DNA from: Sinohyriopsis cumingii
Taxonomy: Eukaryota; Mollusca; Bivalvia; Unionida; Unionidae
Direction of reading: 5' to 3'
Length of the DNA: 64,000 nt
Assembly (NCBI GenBank): GCA_028554795.2
Contig: CM068838.1
Span: 131,511,428 to 131,575,427, forward strand
Positions 46,437 to 54,277 of the stretch are shown one piece after another (the first letter of the stretch is position 1; each line of letters begins with the position of its first letter). A model generated the notes under the pieces. The model was not told where the DNA came from and did no database searches. It saw only the letters and a program-made list of their open reading frames with translations. Both the position numbers and the translations under genes were made by a program.

Positions 46437-46474
46437 GGCCCTATTCAGGGCCACCCACGTCTCTCGAAAAGAGA
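46437..46474 (+). terminator. Histone-type 3'-end signal, plus strand (stem-loop plus purine element)
   Basis: CACCAAAAAA, stem GGCCCT (46437-46442), loop ATTC, stem AGGGCC (46447-46452), ACCCA (46453-46457), then GAAAAGAGA (46466-46474). The stem is perfect, the flanks match the histone consensus, and only the first loop base differs from the usual U. The purine element is at the distance used by the histone downstream element. The whole 3' segment through TTTCAATTGCC is shared with the minus-strand signal at 45340, forming an inverted repeat around the gene pair. Confidence 0.85.
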
Positions 46475-46693
46475 TCAACTTTCAATTGCCAATAACTCAA
46501 AAAAAAGACCCATTTTACCCCTATAGTACGTGTCTGTGTATGAGTGTGTGAGTGTAGGTTCTTATTTTAAAATCAAAACCAAAGACACTTACCTTTTTAT
46601 ACCTAATTTTTTCTTTTATCAATATTTACAATCCAATTCACAATTCACAACAGAGCACTTTAAAAAGTTCTTACACTCCTTCTGTCTCATTGT

Positions 46694-47140
46694 TTAGTCT
46701 CTCAGTTTTTTAAATTTCTTCACCGTCACATTCTTTTCCTCCTCTTCCTCTTCACTTTCTTCCCTTCTTCTTTTCTTCTCCTGTTTCTTTTTCTTTACCT
46801 GGCTGCTTTCTTCCTCTGAAGAATCCCTCTCTTCTTCTGAAGAATCCCTCTTTTCTTCTGACTCCTCTTGTTTCTTTTTTGGGCAATCTGGAGACCAATG
46901 TCCTTTTTCTTGACAATAATAACAGGTATCTTGACTTTTGTCTTTTCTAGCCCCTTTTTTTCTTTTCTGACGGTCTGGACACTCTGAAGACCAATGCCCT
47001 TTCTTCTGACAGATATAGCAAGTATCTTGACTTTTATCTCGAAAGGAAGGAGAGTAGTCCGTCGGCTGGTCTGAAGAGAATTTTCTAATGACCCCTCGCA
47101 AAGCTCTGATGAAACGTTCGATTTGGCTAGTCTCTTCCAT
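46694..47140 (-). CDS. Two-zinc-knuckle protein with acidic/basic tail
   Basis: 148 codons. Two CCHC knuckles, CYICQKKGHWSSEC (about residues 42-55) and CYYCQEKGHWSPDC (about 74-87), have the C-x2-C-x4-H-x4-C spacing used by retroviral nucleocapsid and CNBP proteins for single-stranded nucleic acid. The tail alternates EESEEKRDSSEEERDSSEEE with KKKKQEKKRRRE, a charged, probably disordered region. A TATATAAAAG box lies 54 nt upstream (47203-47194, minus). It is transcribed divergently from the polymerase gene. The knuckles are near duplicates (RDKSQDTCY is repeated before each). A role in nucleic-acid binding during replication or packaging is inferred. I know of no fixed Polinton counterpart. 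Confidence 0.8.
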   Translation of the reverse strand: MEETSQIERFIRALRGVIRKFSSDQPTDYSPSFRDKSQDTCYICQKKGHWSSECPDRQKRKKGARKDKSQDTCYYCQEKGHWSPDCPKKKQEESEEKRDSSEEERDSSEEESSQVKKKKQEKKRRREESEEEEEEKNVTVKKFKKLRD

Positions 47141-47193
47141 CGTTGTGCTCGGTTAAAGAGTGAAATGAATAGTGAAAGGACAAGACACACACC

Positions 47194-47274
47194 CTTTTAT
47201 ATACGCTGGTCTGTCAGGACTATAAATTAGTCCATGGTGTTTAAACTTGAGTCATTTGACGTTTTTTACTCAAG
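47194..47274. promoter_or_regulatory. Divergent promoter, zinc-knuckle gene and polymerase
   Basis: TATATAAAAG (minus, 47203-47194) and TATAAAT (plus, 47221-47227) stand back to back. The polymerase leader ends with a hairpin: CTTGAGT (47246-47252) pairs with ACTCAAG (47268-47274), which directly abuts the ATG at 47275. Confidence 0.65.
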
Positions 47275-50200
47275 ATGAAACGATCCTATTCATTCAAGAA
47301 GAAAGAAGAAGAAAGTAAGAGGCAGAAACGTGATCTATCGCCTCGTACCAGGGCTGAAGTCTTGGCACAAATTCATGCCAGTGATTTTGAAGAGGGCATG
47401 AGTGAACCAGAATCCAAACCCTCTAAACAAAGTTCGCCACACTTAGTCAACCCTGAAAAATACTATTCCATTCGAGAGACGGAAAAGCGCTCCTCTAGAA
47501 AATCTAGAACCACGGCTTACAAATACACGGTGAAGTTTAAAGATTTCAAGTCCGAAGTACCGTTAGAGAAAGCAGAAGGGTTCATCACTGGGGTGTGGGA
47601 TTCTTTGCTCACCACACTCAAGCGACAATGTCAACCCAAAGAAGACGATCGCGTGAGACTCTCCATACAACACGACGGTTTGAAATCCCCTGTTTGGATC
47701 GAGTTTAGCACCCCTACAGAATTGACCGCTTCCAAAGTCATGGACAAGATTCAACACGTGCAACAATCCAATGACCAGTTTGACATCACCGATAGAAAAG
47801 CCACACTGGACATGACCCACGTCTCTCCTCCTCAAGGGACCGGACAACGCAGTAAGGTGTTATTGGTGAAAGACCTTCGCAGCACCAAAAAGAGTCTCGT
47901 CCAAATTCACAATTCTCAAGACCAGATGTGTTTAGCCCGAGCCATCGTGGTGGGACGAACCTATGCCGACAAGAACGACACGGCAGAATGGAAAAGAGAC
48001 TGGGAGAACATTCGGAAATCGAACTGAGCCAAACAACGAAGTGAAGCAGAACTCCTGTTGCAACAAGCCGGCCTGTCCAAAGACACACCCTGCGGCATTC
48101 CTGAAATGCAAAAATTGCAAGATGTCCTAGCTCCATTCTACACCTTGAAAGTGCACCCTCAAGAAGTGCGCGGACCTCTGTTGTTTCGAGGGAAAGACTT
48201 TAAGGACGGAAAATACATTCATGTCTATTATCACGATGACCATTTCGATACCATTACCAGTATCACCGGATTCCTGGGATACAGTTATCACTGTGAGAAA
48301 TGTGACCATGGCCATAAAAATCGAGAGCAACACAAACATTGCGGATCGAAATGCTCAGGATGTTTGGCCTCTCTACCCTGTCTGAGCGAAGGGCAAAAAC
48401 CATTGCATTGTCCTGCTTGTCTGCGCACGTTTGTCAGCCCTTCCTGTTACCAACAACATCTGAAGACGCAAGGTTCACAGCAGAAATGTGCTTGTCAACT
48501 CCTGAGATTGTGCCCTACGTGTGGACAAGGCATACGTACCAATAATGCCAAGGCACACGTATGTTCAGGAAAGAAAAAATGTCACATTTGTCACCACATC
48601 GTGGACTTGGAACACCAATGCTACGTGCAAAAATACCAATCCCCACCAGAGAAAGAGGATGGACACAAGAAGAAAGGCAATTTCATCTTTCTCGATTTCG
48701 AATGCATGCAAGAGACCGGTATTCACATTCCTAATTTCTGCGTGGCTCATCGAGCGTGCGAGAAGTGCTTTCAAGAACCTATCTTCAGTCATTGCCCTCA
48801 CTGCAGCAAGATTCCCGGAGGGCGTGAAAAAATCTTTCGGGGACCGAACACGCTAGCCGATTTTGCTCAATGGGTCTTAGACCCCATCGACAAGACGTGG
48901 AGCCAAGAGGACATCGAACGTTACGGAGATTGTCATCGTCATGCCACGGTGATGGCTCACAATTTCTCCGGATACGATGGACAGTTTCTTTTGAGATACT
49001 ATACGGAACAAGGCACCGAACGTCCTAAAGTGACTTTGAACGGAGCCAAAATCATTTTCATGCAAGTGGGACAAGTGCAGTTTAAAGATTCGATGAGTTA
49101 CTTAGCCATGCCTTTGAGTCGAATGCCTAAAACATTTGGAATGACAGAAATGGATAAAGGGTACTTTCCACACTTTTTCAGTATGGAAGCCAATCAACAC
49201 GCCGTTCTACCCCATTTACCTGAGGCTCACTATTACGACCCTGACAACATGCGTACCGAACAACGAGAAGCTTTCTACGCTTGGTACCAGGCTCACGCCT
49301 CGGACCCTTTCGACTTTCAGGAAGAAATGCTGAAGTATTGTCGTTCCGACGTGGACATTTTACGACGTTGCTGTGGAAAATTTTTCGAGAACTGTTCATG
49401 GAACACGGAGGGGTCGATCCTTTGAAAGAAGCTTGCACCATTGCCAAAGCGTGTTCCTTAGTGTATCGACAACGATTCATGCCTGAAAACACCGTAGCTG
49501 TCATGAGTCCTCAAACAACCAATTTTTGTCAAACGTCAATACTCGGTCAAAGCCCTACGCTGGTTACATTACTTGTGCGACAAGGAAGACAAGTGGATTC
49601 AGCATGCCCGCAACGGAGGGGGCGAAAAGACCATCGGAACGCATTCGGTCGATGGCTGGGACTTAGAAAACCCCAAGATCGTGTACGAGTTTAACGGTTG
49701 CTTATTTCACGGATGTCCAGTCTGTTATCCTGACCGTGGCACTAAAAATCAGTTTTTACAACGAACCATGGAAGACTTGTACCAGGCCACTTGTCAGCGA
49801 CGCCTAAAGTTAGAACAGGAAGGATACCAAGTGGTGGAAATGTGGGAACACGAATACGATCACCGTTTGAAAACCGATCCCGAGTTTAAACGCCTTGTGG
49901 AAAGTTACCAGTTCATGGACCCCCTGAACCCGAGGGATAGTTTGTACGGAGGAGGGACCAATGCCACCGTTTGCTGTACCAAGCCGACGAAGAGAAAGGA
50001 GAACAAATCAAATACTTGGACGTGTGTTCGCTGTATCCCTACGTGTGCAAATATTGTCGCTTTCCTGTAGGGCACCCACAATTGTTGACGGAACACATCG
50101 ACCTGAAAAACATTCGACAATACGAAGGCTTGATCAAGTACAAAGTTTTGCCTCCCACGGACTTGTACCATCCCGTGTTACCTCACCATTGCCAAGGCAA

Positions 50201-51323
50201 ACTGATGTTTCCTTTGTGATGTACTTGTGCCGAAACGTGCAACCAAGATCAGCCTTGTCAGCACACCCAGGAAGAACGAGCCTTAACGGGGACGTGGGTT
50301 AGCGTGGAATTGTTCAAAGCTCTGGACATGGGACACCAACTGTTAGAAGTGTACGAAATTTGCCACTTTCCCAAGACACAACAATACCACAAGGGTGACC
50401 CCAGTCAGAAAGGCATTTTCGCCGACTACATGGATGCCTTTTTGAAACTGAAGCAAGAAGCCAGCGGCTATCCTTCCTGGTGTCACACTCCCGAAGACCA
50501 AAAGACATTCAAAGAGAAATACTGGGCACAAGAAGGCATTACTTTAGATCACATCGAGAAAAACGAAGGCAGGCGATCGTTTGCCAAAGTGATGTTAAAT
50601 TGCTTGTGCGGTAAAATGGCACAACGACCGTGTTTACCCAAGACGGAATATTTGACAGAACCTTCCCGCTACTTCCAGATGATTCACGACAAAACCAAAT
50701 ACATGAAACACGTGGACGTCGTTCGAGAGGATTTGATCTTGGTCAATTACGAAGAAGATCTGGACTTTGTACAAGACGACCCTTTTAGAAATGTCATCAT
50801 TGCGGCTTACGTGACAGCTCATGCTCGCTTAAAATTGTACGAAGCTCTAGAACTGTTACGGGAACGCGTCCTATACTTTGACACGGATAGTTGCATTTAC
50901 ATCCATCACCCGAGTCAACAGCACCCTGACATCGAAGGAGATCGTTTAGGAGCCTGGACAGACGAGCACCCCGACGACAAGATTCTAAGTTTCGTCAGTG
51001 GTGGTCCACAAAATTACGGCTACGAATACCCGGACCCACAAGAAGAAGTGCACACGACGTGTAAAGTGAAAGGATTGACTCTGAATTATCGTACCAGTCG
51101 AGTGGTCAACTTTGGGGCATTGAAAGAAGCCTTCCAGTCTGGAAAGGATGAACACTTTAAAGTGACCACCTATCAACCCAACAAGATTGTACGTTTACCC
51201 ACTCACCACATCGTCAGTCGACCCTTGGAAAAAGTCTATCAAATCGTGTACCAGAAGCGAGTGCGACTGCCCAACCACTTTACTTTGCCGTATGGACATG
51301 TTGGTATAAAACATTGGTTGTAA
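47275..51323 (+). pseudogene. Protein-primed family B DNA polymerase, nearly complete, broken
   Basis: About 1,340 codons replicate the linear element from a protein primer. Domains in order: a charged N-terminal domain (47275-48024); a cysteine/histidine-rich zinc region (about 48288-48630); exonuclease motifs FLDFECM (48688), HNFSGYDGQF (about 48958) and YCRSDVDIL (about 49336); a FNGCLFHGCPVCY segment (about 49690) typical of Polinton polymerases; palm motif A YLDVCSLYPYV (about 50012); motif B KVMLNCLCGK (about 50587); motif C YFDTDSCIYI (about 50875). Breaks: in-frame TGA at 48025 and 50217; single-base shifts near 49370-49385 (loss), 49520-49540 (gain) and 49960 (loss). All catalytic motifs survive, so the gene is either recently inactivated or affected by sequencing errors. 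TATA at 47221 is 54 nt before ATG. Confidence 0.93.
51305..51311 (+). promoter_or_regulatory. TATA box of first BIR gene
   Basis: TATAAAA 42 nt before ATG 51347, within the last codons of the polymerase gene. Confidence 0.5.
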
Positions 51324-51346
51324 GAGGATAGCCACCCACCAGAAGG

Positions 51347-51790
51347 ATGACTTCGCCACAGCAAGAATCGAGTGAGAAACCCGATGAGAACTCCAAGTTC
51401 AAACCCTACCATTTTCCGGTTTTCTTGCCTGACTATTGTGATTGTACCCGTCGATTGGACACGTTTCAAGCATGGCCTACGGATAGGAAAGGATTACCTT
51501 CATCGCATGTTTTAGCTAGAACAGGATTTGTCTACTTGGGACCTGAGTCAGGATTGGGATACGAAGTACAATGTTTCGCTTGCGGACTGAAGTTACGAAT
51601 GGATCTATGTATCTATAAAGATTCAGCTATTCTGGAACATACTCGATGGACTCCGCACTGCCCTTACCTTTCTATAGCCTTTCCACCCATGACATTACGG
51701 TACAATAATGACGGTACCTTAGAAACGGTACCTTCCAAAACAAGACATAAAAAAGGAACGATGTACAACCTTGAGACTGCATGCGACTAG
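51347..51790 (+). CDS. BIR-domain protein (IAP-like), first copy
   Basis: 147 codons with one BIR (baculoviral IAP repeat). Visible features: RRLDTFQAWP at the domain start, LARTGFVYLG, then the zinc ligands in VQCFACG and EHTRWTPHCPYL, giving C-x2-C-x17-H-x6-C. BIR proteins bind caspases or their activators and block apoptosis; IAP-type proteins are used this way by several DNA viruses. There is no RING domain, so ubiquitin-ligase activity is not expected. The short C-terminal tail is unlike known IAPs. It follows the polymerase by 23 nt and is followed by a second BIR gene. The frame is intact. Confidence 0.88.
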   Translation: MTSPQQESSEKPDENSKFKPYHFPVFLPDYCDCTRRLDTFQAWPTDRKGLPSSHVLARTGFVYLGPESGLGYEVQCFACGLKLRMDLCIYKDSAILEHTRWTPHCPYLSIAFPPMTLRYNNDGTLETVPSKTRHKKGTMYNLETACD

Positions 51791-51798
51791 TATAAAAA
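51791..51798 (+). promoter_or_regulatory. TATA box of second BIR gene
   Basis: TATAAAAA directly after the stop codon of the first BIR gene, 63 nt before ATG 51854. Confidence 0.6.
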
Positions 51799-51853
51799 GG
51801 GGCTATGGTCAAGATCGATAGTTCATTCTGACTACAAAGACCAAGCGAACAAG

Positions 51854-52488
51854 ATGAATACTTTCAGAGAAACACAAGACATGTTCAGACAGGTACACTT
51901 CAAGTGTGGGCTTCTGAAGTGGAATGCGATTGTGAGCCTTGCGATGGGAACGATGCTGTACGCTGTGACCTTAGCGATGCCGTAAAGCATCATCGGAACT
52001 TTGTTCTCACTACCCCTATCATGGAAAGTGATGCTGTGCGTGTCAAACCTGAGGGATGCGAAAGCGATGCCGCTCGTCCTCTTGGACATTTTACTGGGTT
52101 TCGTTTTAAAGGTGGATGTTCACCTTCACGTCTACCTCCCTACGGATGTCATCCAGCCCTGAGCAAACTCCTGTCCATGTCACCCAACCCTTATCGAAAC
52201 GAACCCGTGAAAGACGAATATTCGTTTCCTGTGCGTTTGTCGGAATACTGCGACTTTGAAAATCGTCTTCAATCGTTCAAAGGAAAATGGCCTAAGTATC
52301 TGGGAGGACCGACCCCCGAAGAATTAGCCAGAGCCGGATTGTTCTACTTGGGCGAAGGAGATAAAGGCAAGTGCTTCAGTTGCGGTGTGTCACTTCACCA
52401 CTGGGAACCGCAAGATTCGGCCTACGTAGAACATGCTCGATGGTCACCGAATTGTCATTACTTACCCTTAGTGGGACCGAGACATTGA
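51854..52488 (+). pseudogene. BIR-domain protein (IAP-like), second copy, probable frameshift
   Basis: The BIR lies in the C-terminal half: FENRLQSFKGKWP, LARAGLFYLG and the ligands KCFSCG with EHARWSPNCHYL (C-x2-C-x16-H-x6-C). The only ATG placed well after the TATA box (51854, MNTFRETQDM...) is in another frame from the BIR, which is open from 51832 but has no early ATG; the next in-frame ATG is at 52021. A one-base loss near 51900-51920 best explains this. Use of the internal ATG is the alternative. The region between has a repeated SDA-V/-A pattern (DAVRCDLSDAV, ESDAVRVK, ESDAARPL) of unknown meaning. No RING domain. Confidence 0.75.
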
Positions 52489-52510
52489 AGTAACTTACCA
52501 TAATCTGCTT

Positions 52511-52966
52511 ATGGATACTTTACAAGAGAACATTCGTGCTTTGCCTGTGGAGTTGAGAGAACGCATTTACCGAGAGCTGGTCAAAATGCAAGTCCAACGT
52601 AAAGAACAGTTGCATCCGTTACGTCACCGGTGTTTGAACCACTGGTACCTGAATGCTATACAAGGACTGATTGAGTTGAAAGTGTTCCATTGGAGAGACA
52701 TTGATCAACGACCCCCTGGTTATAAAAAGAATTGGTTTGGTATGGATGATTCTATCTACTACATTGTAAACGTACTGGATCCAATTCCAGAGGAAGAGTT
52801 AACGAATTACCAACATCTTTTACGCAATGTCAACTTAGTGAAAGAGGAAACTTCTGAACGAATTTTAATGTGTAGATTAGTGATGAAACGATTTAGATTC
52901 GACAATGAATTAAAACCATGTCTGTGCAAACGGTACATTTATTGTGTCAGACAAAAGAGGATTTAG
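52511..52966 (+). CDS. F-box-like protein, tandem copy 1
   Basis: 151 codons. Residues 9-24 (RALPVELRERIYREL) fit the F-box start 'LP.EL...I...L', which recruits target proteins to SCF ubiquitin ligases in hosts and in many large DNA viruses. The rest has aromatic and charged patches (HWYLNAIQGLIELKVFHW) and a basic end (KRYIYCVRQKRI) without a known substrate domain. The next gene is a paralogue: the first 120 bases of both genes are nearly identical, so duplication was recent or is maintained. F-box assignment rests on a short motif. Confidence 0.7.
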   Translation: MDTLQENIRALPVELRERIYRELVKMQVQRKEQLHPLRHRCLNHWYLNAIQGLIELKVFHWRDIDQRPPGYKKNWFGMDDSIYYIVNVLDPIPEEELTNYQHLLRNVNLVKEETSERILMCRLVMKRFRFDNELKPCLCKRYIYCVRQKRI

Positions 52967-52978
52967 TATGACCTATTC

Positions 52979-53470
52979 ATGGATACTTTACAAGAGAACA
53001 TTCGTGCTTTGCCTGTGGAGTTGAGAGAATGCATTTACCGAGAGCTGGTCAAAATACAAGTCAAACGTAAAGAACAGTTGCATCCGTTACGTCACCAGAT
53101 CTTTAACCACTGGTACCTGAATGATATAAGAGAACTGATTCGTCAGAAATTGTTTCAGTGGTCAGACACTGTTCAAAATTTTGAGGTCGCCAATGATCCA
53201 CGTGTTCATAATTTTGGTTACTTCGAGATTCACCTAGTGCAACGCATTGAGGAAGACAAGTTAAAGGATTACCAACATATTTTACGTGGAATCTACTTAG
53301 CGGAAGAGGAAGCTTCTAAACAAACTCTGACGTTTAGGTTACAGTATGCAAGATTTAGATTCCCTACTGGAGAACGAAGATCTCTGGCTAGAAAGTACGT
53401 GTATTGCATCCGAAAAAAAGAGAATATAAAAACAGGCTGCCATGCCACGACTTATGTCACATGTAATTGA
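52979..53470 (+). CDS. F-box-like protein, tandem copy 2
   Basis: 163 codons, starting 12 bases after copy 1. The N-terminal 35 residues differ from copy 1 at few positions; the middle has diverged strongly (QKLFQWSDTVQNFEVANDPR) while the pattern YQHILR(G/N)(I/V)(Y/N)LAEEEAS is kept. That contrast suggests a conserved docking end and a changing target-binding part. Its 3' end overlaps the next ORF, whose first ATG is at 53442. Confidence 0.7.
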   Translation: MDTLQENIRALPVELRECIYRELVKIQVKRKEQLHPLRHQIFNHWYLNDIRELIRQKLFQWSDTVQNFEVANDPRVHNFGYFEIHLVQRIEEDKLKDYQHILRGIYLAEEEASKQTLTFRLQYARFRFPTGERRSLARKYVYCIRKKENIKTGCHATTYVTCN

Positions 53471-53666
53471 ACAGATTCCGTGGAAGGAACTCAATGACCA
53501 TATACAAACCGTGGATCATTGCCATCAATTATTACAAGAACTGTATCCATCCAATTTGGGACGACGAATAGTGTGTGTCTTAGTGACTTGTTTTCTGGAA
53601 TTTCGTTTACCAGCCGATTCTTTGTGGACTCCTTACGAACAGTACTTACCACCCCATTCAACATGA
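53442..53666 (+). CDS. Small accessory ORF a (unrecognised)
   Basis: 74 codons (MPRLMSHVIEQIPWKELNDH ...), overlapping the end of F-box copy 2 by 29 bases. Contains CVLVTCFLEFRLP, a short hydrophobic stretch. Its stop TGA overlaps the start of the next ORF in ATGA, which suggests coupled expression. A TATAAAAA sequence lies just before it at 53433 but too close to the ATG for a normal TSS. Confidence 0.6.
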   Translation: MPRLMSHVIEQIPWKELNDHIQTVDHCHQLLQELYPSNLGRRIVCVLVTCFLEFRLPADSLWTPYEQYLPPHST

Positions 53667-53908
53667 AAGTGGTGCCTTTAAATGTTCACGAGAGACTCCT
53701 TTTGCTCAAAGCCTTACGTTTTCCTCTGGATAATTCTCGACCTCTACCGGAAAGAAAGATTCGTCAAATTTTAGCTACCCAAGACGTGTATGACGATGTG
53801 TGTGTAGCTTGTGACTTACACCCCCATTGGACAGATGTCCGTGACTGGAAGAAATGGGATTTTGAGGCTTGGACCCAAGAAGTGGCCCAGTATGCTCGAC
53901 AGTTGTGA
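53663..53908 (+). CDS. Small accessory ORF b (unrecognised)
   Basis: 81 codons from ATG 53663 (MKVVPLNVHERLLLLKALRF ...). Sequence is mixed helical with acidic and Trp-rich C-terminus (HPHWTDVRDWKKWDFEAWTQ). Starts in an ATGA overlap with the previous ORF and ends 17 bases into the next ORF. No domain recognised. Confidence 0.6.
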   Translation: MKVVPLNVHERLLLLKALRFPLDNSRPLPERKIRQILATQDVYDDVCVACDLHPHWTDVRDWKKWDFEAWTQEVAQYARQL

Positions 53909-54107
53909 TCCTTCCTTTCAACGTCCAAAGAAAAAAGTTACTTTTCAACCTGTGTTAGTGACGGTGCCAGAAGAACCCGTCACCCAGGACAGGACTGTCG
54001 TGGACATGTCTGAAAGACCCTTTCGGGAGGACACTTGTGTGACCTTACCCCCTATAGAACTGGTCAGAACATTACCCAAAACATGTTGTACACACACTTG
54101 TGTTTAG
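53892..54107 (+). CDS. Small accessory ORF c with a PP1-docking-like motif
   Basis: 71 codons from ATG 53892 (MLDSCDPSFQRPKKKVTFQP ...). KKVTF at residues 14-18 fits the RVxF consensus by which proteins dock to protein phosphatase 1; some large DNA viruses use such motifs to redirect PP1. The rest is Pro/Thr/Val-rich with a Cys-rich end (KTCCTHTCV), probably disordered. Short motifs occur by chance. A polyadenylation signal AATAAA follows at 54202. Confidence 0.6.
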   Translation: MLDSCDPSFQRPKKKVTFQPVLVTVPEEPVTQDRTVVDMSERPFREDTCVTLPPIELVRTLPKTCCTHTCV

Positions 54108-54201
54108 TCCACGTTAATGATTTTCATGTGCCTTTTATCGTTGTACTTAAGCCTTTGGCTTTTATGTATTTTTGTCCCTCGTATTCATGTTTAAAACATT
54201 C

Positions 54202-54207
54202 AATAAA
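54202..54207 (+). terminator. AATAAA polyadenylation signal, end of first gene block
   Basis: AATAAA 95 bases after the stop of accessory ORF c and before the ATPase promoter; separates replication/accessory genes from the packaging/virion block. Confidence 0.6.
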
Positions 54208-54223
54208 CGTGTCCTGAAAAAAG

Positions 54224-54231
54224 TATATAAA
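54224..54231 (+). promoter_or_regulatory. TATA box of ATPase gene
   Basis: TATATAAA 54 nt before ATG 54278. Confidence 0.65.
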
Positions 54232-54277
54232 CTCTCGTCTTGTTTGTTTCCGTGTCACAAGTGACATTCCTAACACT

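Noticed and set aside
46795-47190. 131-codon minus-strand frame overlapping the zinc-knuckle gene
   Set aside because: It is the shadow of a repetitive Lys/Glu-coding region; the other frame has clear CCHC knuckles and the TATA-spaced ATG.
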